Positions 32,976 through 42,751 are shown, numbered from the stretch's first letter. The stretch: DNA of 42,751 bases from Alphaproteobacteria bacterium (GCA_015062235.1 SUUZ01000003.1:158736-201486), one strand, 5' to 3'. Translations and numbers: made by a program. The notes: a model not told the origin generated them from the sequence alone.

Positions 32976-33503
32976 ATGAAAATCATTTCAATATTTTTGC
33001 TAATTATCGTAACAACAGCCTGCGGTTTTCAACCTCTTTATGTTCAACACAAAAGCGGAGACTGGTATTCAGACAGTAGTTATGATTTATCTATCAGTAA
33101 TGAAATGTCCCAGATAAAAGTATTGCCTATTGCTGATAGATTTGGACAACAGCTTCGTAATGAACTCCTTGATATACTAACCCCAAAAGGCACTCCTAAA
33201 CATGCAAAATACAGACTTAGCATTAAGTTGGCTAATAAAACAACAACTCAACAAGCTATGCGTGATGATGTAACCGCAACTAGTGAACGTATAGAATATC
33301 GCGTTGAATATAATTTATTTGAAGAAACAACAAAACTTGTTTCGGGAGATTCTATTGCATTTGTAAGCTACGATATTCTATCAAACCCATACTCCACTAC
33401 TATGGCTCAAAAAAAAGCTGAAATAGATGCTTCCAAAATAATTGCTAACGATATCGCTTTGCGCATAGGTGCTTATTTTCATACTCAACTTAGCGGAAAA
33501 TAA
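32976..33503 (+). CDS. lptE: LPS-assembly lipoprotein LptE
   Basis: 175 residues. The lipobox TTAC (Cys16) is followed by the family's GFQPLY start. The rest is a small alpha/beta domain (IKVLPIADRFGQQLRNELLDIL). LptE plugs the LptD barrel that inserts LPS in the outer membrane, so the organism probably makes LPS. Nine bases after leuS, AGGA upstream; its TAA is immediately followed by the holA ATG. Confidence 0.93.
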   Translation: MKIISIFLLIIVTTACGFQPLYVQHKSGDWYSDSSYDLSISNEMSQIKVLPIADRFGQQLRNELLDILTPKGTPKHAKYRLSIKLANKTTTQQAMRDDVTATSERIEYRVEYNLFEETTKLVSGDSIAFVSYDILSNPYSTTMAQKKAEIDASKIIANDIALRIGAYFHTQLSGK

Positions 33504-34535
33504 ATGATTTTTAAACAAGCTCAAATAGATACATATCTAAGAAAACCAAATAACACTATAAAGGCTATATTGTTATACGGGCAAAATGAAGGATTAATCG
33601 CTGAATATAGTAAAAAATTTATTGTAACAATTTCAGCAGATCCTCTTGATCCCTTTTCTGTCGTATATCTAAATTGGGATGATGTAAAAAATGATATTGG
33701 TTTATTGTCATCAGAGTACAACAGTCAATCATTAATGGGAACCCGTCGAGTTGTAGTTATTCGTGATGCGGATAATAATCTAAGCAAACCTCTTGAAGAA
33801 ATTTTAAAATCAAGCTTTTCTGATACTCTGCTTATTATTTGCGCCTCACCAAATTTAAATTCTCGCTCATCTTTAGTAAATCTAGCAAATACCTCTTCGT
33901 TATTTGCATCAATTGCTTGCTATGAAGATAGAGATGAAAATATTACAGCATCTGTACGTTCCTACCTAATAGAAAATAATATAACATACTCCAACGACGC
34001 TTTCATGTTATTATGCAGTCGCCTATCTAATGACAGAAAATCAAATTTAAATGAACTTGAAAAACTAATAACATATGTTGGATCAAAGAAACACTTCGAA
34101 ATTGAAGATATAAAAGCTGTAATTTTTGATCAAGCAGTTTCTGGTATTGATGATCTATGTTTTTACACTTTTTCTGGAAATAAGTCCAAAAGCATAAACA
34201 GTTTAAAACATCTACTAAATGAAGGCGTTGAAGAAATCCAAATAATAAGAGCCTTAATTCGCCATTCCAATAAATTACTAGAAGGAAAGGCTCTAATAGA
34301 AGGAGGCGAAACCCCATCCAATGCTATAAAAAAAATACTATCAAAAAACCTATTCTATCGCTACGAACTAGGAGCTAATCAATTAAATGCCTGGTCCAAA
34401 GATAGACTTTTTGATATAATGGACTTATTATACAAATCAGAAAAAGATTGTAAAACAACAAACACTCCGTCAACAGACGTACTAAGCTATACCATACTAA
34501 CTCTTCTCTCTGCCGCATCCAAACTCAAAATATAA
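33504..34535 (+). CDS. holA: DNA polymerase III subunit delta
   Basis: 343 residues. HolA opens the beta clamp as part of the gamma complex. Seen: ILLYGQNEGLIAEYSKKF (the degenerate P-loop region of delta), SLMGTRRVVVIRDADNN, LLIICASPNLNSRSSLVNL, and the C-terminal helical collar including ALIRHSNKLLEGK and LFYRYELGANQLNAWSKDRLFDIMDLLY. It starts directly after the lptE stop, so translation is coupled. leuS-lptE-holA is a standard alphaproteobacterial cluster. Convergent with trxA across a terminator. Confidence 0.94.
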   Translation: MIFKQAQIDTYLRKPNNTIKAILLYGQNEGLIAEYSKKFIVTISADPLDPFSVVYLNWDDVKNDIGLLSSEYNSQSLMGTRRVVVIRDADNNLSKPLEEILKSSFSDTLLIICASPNLNSRSSLVNLANTSSLFASIACYEDRDENITASVRSYLIENNITYSNDAFMLLCSRLSNDRKSNLNELEKLITYVGSKKHFEIEDIKAVIFDQAVSGIDDLCFYTFSGNKSKSINSLKHLLNEGVEEIQIIRALIRHSNKLLEGKALIEGGETPSNAIKKILSKNLFYRYELGANQLNAWSKDRLFDIMDLLYKSEKDCKTTNTPSTDVLSYTILTLLSAASKLKI

Positions 34536-34558
34536 AAAACCCGCTTCAATATAGCGGG
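34534..34558 (-). terminator. Terminator of trxA
   Basis: CCCGCT (34540-34545) / AGCGGG (34553-34558); on the minus strand followed by six Ts. The plus side lacks a T run, so it serves trxA better than holA. Confidence 0.85.
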
Positions 34559-34566
34559 CTAAATCG

Positions 34567-34881
34567 TTAAGAATTTTGACTAATCCAATCAACTATTGTG
34601 GCTTTAGAATTTAACCCAACTTTCGTATCAATCAACTTACCATCCTTAAACATTAACAACGATGGAATACTTCTTAATCCAAAATTAGCAGGTGTCTCTG
34701 GTGATTCATCTACATTCATTTTACACACATGAACTTTACTAGCCATTTCACTAGACACTTCTTCCATAATAGGTAACAATTGACGACATGGGCCACACCA
34801 TTCTGCCCAAAAATCAACCACAACCAATCCTTTTGCACCTAAAACTTCCTCTTCAAACTGAGCATCTGTAATTGCCTTCAT
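34567..34881 (-). CDS. trxA: Thioredoxin
   Basis: 104 residues. The active site WCGPC is at 28-32 in VDFWAEWCGPCRQLLPIM, with the cis-Pro segment SIPSLLMFKDGK. It reduces protein disulfides in the cytoplasm with thioredoxin reductase. AGGA-type RBS upstream of the ATG at 34881. It sits downstream of addA (about 90 bases), the common addB-addA-trxA order, but with an AT-rich gap that may hold its own promoter. Confidence 0.96.
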   Translation of the reverse strand: MKAITDAQFEEEVLGAKGLVVVDFWAEWCGPCRQLLPIMEEVSSEMASKVHVCKMNVDESPETPANFGLRSIPSLLMFKDGKLIDTKVGLNSKATIVDWISQNS

Positions 34882-34974
34882 TTTGCATCCTTCCTCTTAT
34901 TTCTAAATTGAAATCATAGTTAAATATAATATATATTTTTAATAAATAAAGCTATTTATTAAAAATATTAAAAA

Positions 34975-37900
34975 CTACTCTATTTTCATAATCTTTGCTT
35001 TATTGGTCCACAAAATATATGTTTCTACAATTTTATTTGGATAAATACGACAAACCAATTCTTTATACGCTCTCATCTGCCTAATATATACCTCAGGAAC
35101 ATCTTCTAAACTCTCTGCCGCTGGCCTATTGGTTTTATAGTCAACAATTAAAACTTTATCATCTAATACAACCAACCTATCAATCTGCCCAGATATAATA
35201 TTATTTCCCACTTGCCCCATCAATGAAACTTCTGCTATAGATTCTTGAGAAAACAATGGTGCAAATTGTTTATTATTTAAAAGTTGTAAAACCTCATATT
35301 CTATTTTTTTCTTTTCCTTTTCATCAAAATTTGTAACTTGTCTATTTAAAAAATCTTTAAGTAAAATTTCTCTTTTTTCAACATCAACAGAGGGTAAAAA
35401 TTGTAATATTTTATGAATAATTCTACCTCTATTATAAAAACTATTATTTCCATCAAATAATGGTGATACAAACGGCATCTCTTCATCTTCTTGGTGAGAC
35501 GGAACAAGTGTTTTTGCAAAATCTACTTCTTGTTCAACAGATTCATTAACCCAATAAGGTATTCTCATCTCAATAATTTTATCACTCTTTTGTTGCTTTA
35601 TGTCTGGAATTATTTCCTGATTTACTTCATAAACTAGCACCCCATTCTTTTCATTTGCAATTTCTTTAAAAGCGTCTTTACAAATTTCATACCAACATTC
35701 ATCACTTGGTTTATTTTTTTTCTTATAACCACAAATATACAAACATTCTTCCGCTCTGGTCAAAGCAACATAAAGCAATCTATGATATTCTTCTAAAGAT
35801 AATCTTTTTTCATCATCAATCATATCACAACATTTTTCAGAATAATATTCTTTAGCTAGTGGATATAATATTACATCGTCATTATTGATCCATTTAGCCT
35901 CTTGTTTAATACTTTTAACCCTCACAGTATCTGGAAGAATAACTATTGGAGCTTGCAAACCTTTAGAGCCGTGAACAGTCATTAATCTTACCGCATCATC
36001 ATCCTTTTGTTCTAAATTTCGACTTATAACAACTTCATCCTTTTGTAACCAGTCAACAAATAACTGCATTGAAGGAATATTATCCCGTTCAAATTCTAGG
36101 GTCAAATTAACAAATTCATCCAAAGCATCCTTACAATCTGGACCTAATCGTTCAACAAACTGCTTACGCCCTTGTTTTTTAGTCAAAACATAATTAAAAA
36201 AATCAAATGGACGAACTCTCTTTACTAATTCATAAAGCTCATTCAAAAATGCTACTTGCTCAACGAACCTACCATTTTTTTGCATTATTTTCCAAACACT
36301 ATCTACACCTCGATTATAACACAACTCAAATAAATCATCATCATTAAGCCCAAGTAATGGCGATTTCAAAAGACATGCTAAATTTAAATCATCATCAGGC
36401 AACAGAACAAACTTAGCCAACGATACCAAATCATTTACCACTATCTGATCTTGTAATTTTATTCTATCAACTCCCGTAATTTGAACACCTACATTCTTAC
36501 AAGCTCTGACCATTTCCTCTACAAAAGCATTTCTTCTTTGAACCAAAATCAGAAAATCTCCATACCTTAATGGACGCCCTTTAGATTTTAACAATTCTCC
36601 TTTTTCAACTTTATTTTTTATATTTTCAGCTATTTGTTTAGCTAATCTTGCAGAAGACGACATCGTATTTATTCTCTCTACAGGTGGAAGCCAAATTTTA
36701 TTACTATTATCATCTTCATCAGCCTCAACTAAAGGCCACAACTCCACTCTTCCTCCATCGCCTATTCTTGAAGGAACATGTGCTATATTTTGCTCCTCCT
36801 TAACAACTCCAGACATTGCTTTTTCACAAGAAAACACCTTATTAACAACATCTAAAACCGCAGCCGTTGACCTAAAAGAAACCTCCATATTAACATCTCT
36901 AAATTCAGATATTGCATTTGAAAAATAATCATACATTTTCTGAAATTCAGCTGGATTCGCTCCTTGAAAAGAATAAATAGATTGTTTTCTATCACCCACC
37001 ACAAAAACTGTTGGATTTTTTTCTTTTATTCCTTTCCCTGAAAAAAAATCCGTTGTAATGGCTTTTATTATAGCCCACTGTTCCGAAGATGTATCCTGTG
37101 CTTCATCAATTAATACATTATCTATCCCTCCATCAAGTTTATACAAAACCCAATTCGCAACATTTGGTGCCTCTAAAAGATTTCTAGTCATTACAATCAA
37201 ATCGTTATAATCTAATTTTGATTTACGGCTTTTGTATGATTGATACATTTTCAACATTTCACCTGCCAACACTAAAACAGCTTTTGTTGAAAGTAACAAC
37301 CTAATAGATTTCATCTGCTGTAAAGTATAAACCAGTTGCTGTGTAACATCTAAAACATATAAAACAATATCTTGATTATTTTGCTTTATTTTAGCACTCA
37401 ACAAATCTTTACGAGGTCGCCCATCCGTTAAAAAAAATCTACAAACATCATCAAAATTTTTATTTTCAAAAGCCTTTGCTAAATAAATAGCCTTTTGCAC
37501 AAACTTATCATTACCCTGCGATAAAACCTCAATAATTTGCTTTACTTTAAATTCATTTACACTATTCCAAAATTCCAATATAACATCTTCTATTGTTTGA
37601 TCCTGATTAACCCCCAAAAAATATGCTACCTCATCTATCAAACCTTCTACAGATTTATATTTATTTAAATAAGCTTCCACCAAATTACGTTTATCTGCTA
37701 TTGATTGCATAATAAGAGGAAATTTATATTCACCTGCATTTTCAATTAAAAAATTTAGAGCATCCTTAGCTTTTTCACCAATATTACCGCTTAACATATC
37801 TCTTTTTATGGCATCAATAGCCTCTTTCGCTACGCGATCATCCATAACCTCAAAATACGGAGATATTTTGGCTTCTAATGGAAACCTTTTCAAAATTTCT

Positions 37901-38322
37901 TGGCAAAAACTATGAATCGTTTGAATTTTTATACCACCAGGAGTATCTAGCAACACAGCAAATAACCGTCTTGCTTTACCAACAATATTTTCAGTATCAC
38001 TTACAAAATCAAACTCTGTACCAAGCAAATCTTTCAGCTCTTTTTCTAAATCATCCCTTTTTTCAACCGCCCATTTGCTAAGCCTGTCTGCTATACGATT
38101 ATTCATTTCTACTGCAGCAGCTTTTGTGTATGTTAAACACAAAATTTTTGAGGGATTTGCTCCTTTCAATAAAAGTTGTAAAACCCTATCTGATAAAACT
38201 TTTGTTTTACCAGTACCTGCTGAAGCTTCAACCCAAACAGAAACTTTAGGATCAGCTGCTAATCTCTGATTATATGATGCAAGAGCAATTCTTTTCTTTT
38301 TTTGATTTTCTAGATCATTCAT
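34975..38322 (-). CDS. addA: Double-strand break repair helicase-nuclease AddA
   Basis: 1115 residues. UvrD-type superfamily 1 helicase of the alphaproteobacterial AddAB complex, which resects broken ends for RecA. Walker A ASAGTGKT is at 33-40; others are CLTYTKAAAVEM, IDEAQDTSSEQW (Walker B), VGDRKQSIYSFQGA, and RLLYVALTRAEECLYICG (motif VI). The C-terminal PD-(D/E)XK nuclease carries GQIDRLVVLDDKVLIVDYKTNRPA. Its ATG overlaps the addB stop by four bases (ATGA). It is the usual size and appears intact. Confidence 0.96.
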   Translation of the reverse strand: MNDLENQKKKRIALASYNQRLAADPKVSVWVEASAGTGKTKVLSDRVLQLLLKGANPSKILCLTYTKAAAVEMNNRIADRLSKWAVEKRDDLEKELKDLLGTEFDFVSDTENIVGKARRLFAVLLDTPGGIKIQTIHSFCQEILKRFPLEAKISPYFEVMDDRVAKEAIDAIKRDMLSGNIGEKAKDALNFLIENAGEYKFPLIMQSIADKRNLVEAYLNKYKSVEGLIDEVAYFLGVNQDQTIEDVILEFWNSVNEFKVKQIIEVLSQGNDKFVQKAIYLAKAFENKNFDDVCRFFLTDGRPRKDLLSAKIKQNNQDIVLYVLDVTQQLVYTLQQMKSIRLLLSTKAVLVLAGEMLKMYQSYKSRKSKLDYNDLIVMTRNLLEAPNVANWVLYKLDGGIDNVLIDEAQDTSSEQWAIIKAITTDFFSGKGIKEKNPTVFVVGDRKQSIYSFQGANPAEFQKMYDYFSNAISEFRDVNMEVSFRSTAAVLDVVNKVFSCEKAMSGVVKEEQNIAHVPSRIGDGGRVELWPLVEADEDDNSNKIWLPPVERINTMSSSARLAKQIAENIKNKVEKGELLKSKGRPLRYGDFLILVQRRNAFVEEMVRACKNVGVQITGVDRIKLQDQIVVNDLVSLAKFVLLPDDDLNLACLLKSPLLGLNDDDLFELCYNRGVDSVWKIMQKNGRFVEQVAFLNELYELVKRVRPFDFFNYVLTKKQGRKQFVERLGPDCKDALDEFVNLTLEFERDNIPSMQLFVDWLQKDEVVISRNLEQKDDDAVRLMTVHGSKGLQAPIVILPDTVRVKSIKQEAKWINNDDVILYPLAKEYYSEKCCDMIDDEKRLSLEEYHRLLYVALTRAEECLYICGYKKKNKPSDECWYEICKDAFKEIANEKNGVLVYEVNQEIIPDIKQQKSDKIIEMRIPYWVNESVEQEVDFAKTLVPSHQEDEEMPFVSPLFDGNNSFYNRGRIIHKILQFLPSVDVEKREILLKDFLNRQVTNFDEKEKKKIEYEVLQLLNNKQFAPLFSQESIAEVSLMGQVGNNIISGQIDRLVVLDDKVLIVDYKTNRPAAESLEDVPEVYIRQMRAYKELVCRIYPNKIVETYILWTNKAKIMKIE

Positions 38323-41210
38323 TCATCTTCCCCGTCATCTTTAACAGACCATTCTTTAACTCTTGCTAAATGTTCATAATCCGAATATTCCAAAACAGCT
38401 TTAGGATTTGGCCTGCTCAAATATCCTGTACTTTCAAAATCAAACAAATTTATAACCTCAGTAATATGGCTATAAGTAGCTTGTAAAATATCATTAATGC
38501 CTTCATCTATATTTACAATTTTATCTCCTAACTTCCAATACATTAAGCGATCAACCTCAACCTCTCGGTTTATTCCATCAAAGCCTCCTTTTGAGGCTAT
38601 TAACGCTTCAATTGGTAGTTGAGGTGCATACCCTTTTTTTACTTCATTAACAGTTCTTGCTCTACCCGTTTTATAATCAATAATATTAACCTTACCCCCA
38701 ACAAGCTCATCCACTCTATCTGCTTTAGCATAAATTTCAAATTTTCCTGCTGGTAAATTATCTATAGAAAAACTCCCCCAAATTTCATTATGAACCTTTA
38801 AGACTTCCTTTCTATAATCTTTTTCATTATTTATAAACCACTGTATCATCTTGATTACTTTCGGATACCAAAAAATCTTTTTATCGTTAGCAATCTTTAA
38901 ATCATATAGAACATTTTCAAGCATTTTTAATAATATTTTTTCAGCATTTTCAGGATATGTTGTAGGGTATTCTTTTCCAAACCTATCCAAAACTCCGTGA
39001 ACAATATTTCCAAAATCTCTCACATCAATATTCTTTTCCAAATCATCTAACGGCTTAAGAGATAAAATATACTCAGCATATACACTATATGGATCTCTCA
39101 ATAATTTTTCAAACGCACTTGCAGACATTTTTCTTGGCCTAGCACTAACAGGTGGTTTAGGTGCAGGAGCTTCAATTTTAGTATAGCTTGATGGTTCATC
39201 TAAACTTTTTGCCAACATTATCATGTTAACATCTATCATTTCCTGTTTTTGCCTTTCTAATGCCAACAAAATCGTTTCCAACCTCATCCACCAACGTGAT
39301 TTTATTGTTGGATTTCCAGCATTCATTTTAGACCTGGTTAACCAAACATTTTTTGCTCCTAATAAATTTGCTAAATCAAGAGCCAAAACCCCTATTTGTT
39401 TTTCTGGCTGATCAAATCCAAAATCTTTTTTCATTGGCCTAGACATCCATGGATCTGCAACAGGCAAAACAGGCCAAACTCCATCATTAAAACCGCCCAA
39501 AATTATATAATCAAAATGATTCAGTCTTGCTTCTATAGGACCAAGTATCCTAACTCTTTGATGTATATTGCCCTTTTTTCTAACCACAATTCCAGACATC
39601 ATCGCTTCAAACAAACTAAGATACTCCGATGTTTCTATATCCCCTAATATATCTGCCTTAGATAACCAATCAGAAACAAACGATGCTCCTACCTCACCAT
39701 CTTCTGCACACCAGAGAACATCTCCCCCACTTTGTTGTTTATCACTAGACGCAATACTCTCAGCAAACATAACATGTTCTTTTAACAATTCAGACAACTT
39801 TGCTCTATTTTGAGATAATAAATTCGCAAATTTTTCAGCTTTTACCATTAATAAATTCAATAAATCTTCAGCCTCACCATCAGTATCTCCCTTACGCCAA
39901 ACATTTTTATCAAGACGCTCAACGAGCGACTCAATTTGTTTTTTATTTTTTCCAAGAACAAAAAACTTATGTTTCATCAACGCCAACACATTATGCTTAT
40001 TAGTTTGTTGTTCTATAGCTGCAATACAAAGACGCATAAAAATTCCCCATGACGTCTGAGCAAGAGGAACACCTGCTGAATCATCAATCATGATATTCCA
40101 TCTTTGCAACTCCGAAGCCACCCTACGCGCTAACATTCTATCAGGAGTAACCAACGCTATTGTTTGTTCTCTTTCTTCTAAAAGTTTTCTTATAATTAAA
40201 GCAACAACTAAAGCTTCAATTCTTTGATCATCACATTCTACTAATTTTAATCCTTTTATAGCTTTCTCGCCTATATCTTTATCAATATCTAACCATTTGT
40301 CAGAACTTTCCGCTGGACGCATAATTTCACTTATTATTTTCTCTCTATTTATATTTAGCGGAGGCAATATATCCTTTACATCATTTCGATTAATTTCTAA
40401 AAAATCTAACAACTGTTTTAGCTCAAACTGAGGATGTGATTCATCTACTTTATCCCATGCATCACTATCTAAAACTTTATCTAAGCCTGCAAGCCACACC
40501 TCACCATTAGGCAAAGACAAAACAACTTTTACCATGTTTTTCATCATCGGCGAAACAGCTGTAGTGCCAGCAACAATAATTCTCTGTTTTGTCTTTTGTT
40601 TTAACCAAATTTCACTTTGTTTTTCTATTAAAAAATTTTTACGCCATCCAGCATCAACAACCCCTTTTTCTCTCAATATTTCTGGCCAATATGTTGTAAC
40701 TATACTTAAAAACTTCAATGTTTCCTGCCAATGCTCTGCATACTCCTCTGGGGCTAAGTCTTTTAAATTTTGCCAATCTAAACCAAACATTGACGCTGTA
40801 TCTATAAGATTCCCTAGTTCTTGTGCTAAACTACAAGCCTGAGCCAAAGATACTTCTTCTAAACCAAATTCTCTATATCGACCAATAATAAGGCGCATAA
40901 ACAACAATTTTCTTTCCAAAGGCTCAATAACTGGAGGTAAAGAAAGTATATCATTTTCTACTTCCAAACCTTTTAAAAATAGCTCTTCTTCCTGAATATC
41001 ACCAACCACCACCATTTGAGGTAAAAGAGTCGGCTTCATCCCTTGCAATCGAACAAAGACGTCTGACAAAGAACGACAAGCTCTTTTATTTGGTAATAAA
41101 ATTAAAACATTTGCAAGTCCTAACTGGTCATCTTTATACTCTTTCAAAAGTTTTTCTGCTAAAACATCAACAAAACAATTAGATGATGAAACATTAAATA
41201 TTTTTAACAT
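38319..41210 (-). CDS. addB: Double-strand break repair protein AddB
   Basis: 963 residues. AddB is the partner of AddA: a helicase-like fold plus a C-terminal RecB-type nuclease. Seen: NVLILLPNKRACRSLSDVFVRLQ, EALVVALIIRKLLEE then IALVTPDRMLARRVASELQRW, YIILGGFNDGVWPVLPVADPWMSRPMK, and the nuclease motif VNIIDYKTGRART. The N-terminal site reads PNKRACRS where a Walker A would be, as in alphaproteobacterial AddB. The ATG at 41210 is chosen for AGAGGA five bases upstream; it overlaps the end of rdgB by 17 bases, so translation is coupled. Confidence 0.94.
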   Translation of the reverse strand: MLKIFNVSSSNCFVDVLAEKLLKEYKDDQLGLANVLILLPNKRACRSLSDVFVRLQGMKPTLLPQMVVVGDIQEEELFLKGLEVENDILSLPPVIEPLERKLLFMRLIIGRYREFGLEEVSLAQACSLAQELGNLIDTASMFGLDWQNLKDLAPEEYAEHWQETLKFLSIVTTYWPEILREKGVVDAGWRKNFLIEKQSEIWLKQKTKQRIIVAGTTAVSPMMKNMVKVVLSLPNGEVWLAGLDKVLDSDAWDKVDESHPQFELKQLLDFLEINRNDVKDILPPLNINREKIISEIMRPAESSDKWLDIDKDIGEKAIKGLKLVECDDQRIEALVVALIIRKLLEEREQTIALVTPDRMLARRVASELQRWNIMIDDSAGVPLAQTSWGIFMRLCIAAIEQQTNKHNVLALMKHKFFVLGKNKKQIESLVERLDKNVWRKGDTDGEAEDLLNLLMVKAEKFANLLSQNRAKLSELLKEHVMFAESIASSDKQQSGGDVLWCAEDGEVGASFVSDWLSKADILGDIETSEYLSLFEAMMSGIVVRKKGNIHQRVRILGPIEARLNHFDYIILGGFNDGVWPVLPVADPWMSRPMKKDFGFDQPEKQIGVLALDLANLLGAKNVWLTRSKMNAGNPTIKSRWWMRLETILLALERQKQEMIDVNMIMLAKSLDEPSSYTKIEAPAPKPPVSARPRKMSASAFEKLLRDPYSVYAEYILSLKPLDDLEKNIDVRDFGNIVHGVLDRFGKEYPTTYPENAEKILLKMLENVLYDLKIANDKKIFWYPKVIKMIQWFINNEKDYRKEVLKVHNEIWGSFSIDNLPAGKFEIYAKADRVDELVGGKVNIIDYKTGRARTVNEVKKGYAPQLPIEALIASKGGFDGINREVEVDRLMYWKLGDKIVNIDEGINDILQATYSHITEVINLFDFESTGYLSRPNPKAVLEYSDYEHLARVKEWSVKDDGEDE

Positions 41211-41790
41211 TAAATTCCTCTTGTAAAAAAACATTAACAGCTCGCCCTCTGTGAGAAATTTTTCTTTTCTCCTCAGCTGTCATCTCTGCAAAAGTTTTAC
41301 TAAATCCATTTGGTACAAAAATAGGATCAAAACCAAAACCATTACTTCCTTTACGATCAACTATTATTTTCCCATCAACTCTTCCCTCATAAAGCTTTAC
41401 ATTTTTATCAGGTTCTTTTAATGCTAAAACACAAGCAAAAAAAGCCGACCAATCTTCCGTATTTACAGCTCTAATCTCTTCAATAAGCATCGTCATAGCT
41501 CTCTCAAAATCACGATCTGGAGCATATCTAGCTGAAAAAACACCTGGACGTCCACCTAATACATTAACACACAAACCAGAATCATCTGCCAAACAAGCTT
41601 TCCCTGAAATTCTTGATAAAGCCTCTGCTTTTATTATCGCATTTTCCGCAAAAGTTACCCCTGTTTCTTCAACATCAGGTAGACCAAGCTCTAAAGCCGA
41701 ATAAACCTTAACTCCAAAAGGTTTTAATATTTGTTCAAACTCTGCTATTTTACCACTATTGTGTGAAGCAATAACTAATTCTTTTAACAC
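41194..41790 (-). CDS. rdgB: dITP/XTP pyrophosphatase RdgB (Ham1 family)
   Basis: 198 residues. It cleaves non-canonical purine dNTPs (dITP, XTP) to monophosphates. Seen: LVIASHNSGKIAEFEQIL (substrate-binding start), LADDSGLCVNVLGGRPGVFSARYAP, GSNGFGFDPIFVPNG and SHRGRAV, all family hallmarks. Translation begins at GTG (41790) with AAGGAGG seven bases upstream; it overlaps the rph stop by seven bases. rph-rdgB pairing is standard. Confidence 0.97.
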   Translation of the reverse strand: MLKELVIASHNSGKIAEFEQILKPFGVKVYSALELGLPDVEETGVTFAENAIIKAEALSRISGKACLADDSGLCVNVLGGRPGVFSARYAPDRDFERAMTMLIEEIRAVNTEDWSAFFACVLALKEPDKNVKLYEGRVDGKIIVDRKGSNGFGFDPIFVPNGFSKTFAEMTAEEKRKISHRGRAVNVFLQEEFNVKNI

Positions 41791-42494
41791 CCTAAAACCT
41801 CCTTCTGTTTGGCAATTATTTGTTTTATTCCATCTTTACCTAAACTCATTAAATCAAAAAATTCTTTTTCTTCAAAAGGCATTCCCTCTGCTGTTCCTTG
41901 TATTTCAACGATTTTACCACTTTCTGTAATAACAAAATTCATATCAACTTGTGATGACGAATCTTCTACATAATCTACATCTAAAAATACTTCACCACCA
42001 CAAATATCACAAGACACTGCTGCAACAAATTCTCTAACAGGATTCTCTGATAAAATCTTATCTTTTACTAACTTTTGCAAAGCAATATACATGGCAACAA
42101 ATCCTCCAGATATTGAAGCAACTCTTGTTCCACCATCAGCCTGTAAAACATCACAATCAATTATTATAGATACGTCTTTCATTTTCTCCAAATCAACAAC
42201 AGCCCTTAATGATCGACCTATTAGCCTTTGTATTTCTTGTGTCCTCCCTGAAGGCTTTTTAAGTTCCCTAGGAACCCTTGTCTGAGTCGATCTAGGCAAC
42301 ATTGCATATTCTGCTGTAACCCAACCCTTTTCCTGTCCTTTTAACCACGATGGCACTTTATCATCTATTGTTGCCGTACAAAGCACATGGGTATTACCAT
42401 ATTTAACTAAACAAGAACCTTCTGCATAGGGATTAAATCCTACAATAAATTCAATATTTCTTAATTGATTATTTTTACGATTCGATACTCGCAT
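41784..42494 (-). CDS. rph: Ribonuclease PH
   Basis: 236 residues, full length. Phosphorolytic 3'-5' exoribonuclease that trims tRNA 3' ends. Seen: EGSCLVKYGNTHVLCTATI, LPRSTQTRVPRELKKPSGRTQEIQRLIGRSLRAV, DCDVLQADGGTRVASISGGFVA and MNFVITESGKIVEIQGTAEG, covering the phosphate site and the catalytic Asp region. GGAGGAGT precedes the ATG at 42494. It heads the overlapping rph-rdgB-addB-addA run. Confidence 0.98.
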   Translation of the reverse strand: MRVSNRKNNQLRNIEFIVGFNPYAEGSCLVKYGNTHVLCTATIDDKVPSWLKGQEKGWVTAEYAMLPRSTQTRVPRELKKPSGRTQEIQRLIGRSLRAVVDLEKMKDVSIIIDCDVLQADGGTRVASISGGFVAMYIALQKLVKDKILSENPVREFVAAVSCDICGGEVFLDVDYVEDSSSQVDMNFVITESGKIVEIQGTAEGMPFEEKEFFDLMSLGKDGIKQIIAKQKEVLGC

Positions 42495-42575
42495 TTTACT
42501 CCTCCAACACTAAAAAATAATTCAAATTTTATTTTATTATAAAATATGGCGCAACAAAATTTTAATTTATATAGC

Positions 42576-42602
42576 AAAAAGCCCTGCTTCTCAGCAGGGC
42601 TA
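42576..42602 (-). terminator. Terminator of tuf
   Basis: AGCCCTGCT / AGCAGGGCT with a short loop; on the minus strand the stem is followed by TTTTTGC. About 30 bases after the EF-Tu stop. Confidence 0.9.
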
Positions 42603-42631
42603 TATTTGTATTCAAGTTATTATCTCAAATC

Positions 42632-42751
42632 TTACTTCAAGATTTTAGCAACGACACCTGCGCCAACAGTATGACCACCTTCACGAATAGCAAAACGCAA
42701 ACCTTCGTTCATTGCAATTGGGTGTATCAACTTAGCTGTCATGGAAATGTT
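42632..42751 (-). CDS. tuf: Elongation factor Tu, C-terminal end (partial)
   Basis: The last 39 codons and the TAA at 42634-42632 are visible. The peptide contains [20 protein letters not shown] and [15 protein letters not shown], the signature C-terminal barrel-III end of EF-Tu (usual REGGRTVGAGVV; here His replaces Arg). The 5' part lies beyond the right edge. Confidence 0.96.
   Translation of the reverse strand, partial: NISMTAKLIHPIAMNEGLRFAIREGGHTVGAGVVAKILK

Noticed and set aside
1..42751. CRISPR arrays, insertion sequences or a prophage
   Set aside because: No regularly spaced direct repeats, transposase genes or phage structural genes were seen; the only recombinase is the 198-residue invertase.

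Overview
The window is AT-rich (roughly one third G+C by eye) and reads as the chromosome of a Gram-negative alphaproteobacterium, probably host-associated. The evidence is gene content and order: leuS-lptE-holA, rph-rdgB-addB-addA-trxA, 4.5S RNA-dnaX-ybaB-recR, rsmI-yraN divergent from an LpoA-like lipoprotein gene, and a Pal/CpoB pair. Most of the window is conserved housekeeping DNA. The accessory signal is concentrated in the first 2 kb.

Left end (1-2158): the 5' part of a secreted, probably autotransporter-type repeat protein (minus strand, running off the window); a long hairpin-dense leader in front of it with a terminator directly before the ribosome binding site; an Mpi-type serine DNA invertase gene; a second leader with mutually exclusive hairpins in front of the invertase; and a tRNA-Gly(GCC). 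This looks like a candidate phase-variable surface locus.

2.2-11.4 kb (almost all minus strand): a TM2 protein, smpB, tilS and cpoB form one compact operon; pal stands alone behind its own terminator; an unrecognised 233-residue protein; trmL and ychF; another unrecognised protein; pth and rplY; yraN and rsmI. 11.4-15.7 kb (plus strand): LpoA-like lipoprotein, SRP RNA, dnaX with an A9 slippage site, ybaB, recR. 15.7-22.5 kb: a large membrane pyrophosphatase, a TetR regulator coupled to an M50-like membrane peptidase, a secreted protein followed by a Mur-ligase homologue, and a second M50-like peptidase. 22.6-30.4 kb: a small acidic protein, grpE, an orphan glycogen-synthase-like GT5 enzyme, then the compact minus-strand block rsmB / ketopantoate-reductase-like / membrane protein / TPR protein. 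30.4-34.5 kb: leuS, preceded by an 18-codon leader ORF and a switch-like hairpin, then lptE and holA. 34.5-42.8 kb (minus): trxA, and the overlapping run rph-rdgB-addB-addA, ending in the 3' end of tuf.

Together the genes cover translation quality control (tilS, smpB, pth, ychF, trmL, rsmI, rsmB, leuS, EF-Tu), DNA replication and break repair (dnaX, holA, recR, addAB), and envelope maintenance (pal, cpoB, LpoA-like, lptE, Mur ligase). Many predicted starts were moved inward to the ATG or GTG that has a good Shine-Dalgarno sequence; each case is stated in its entry.
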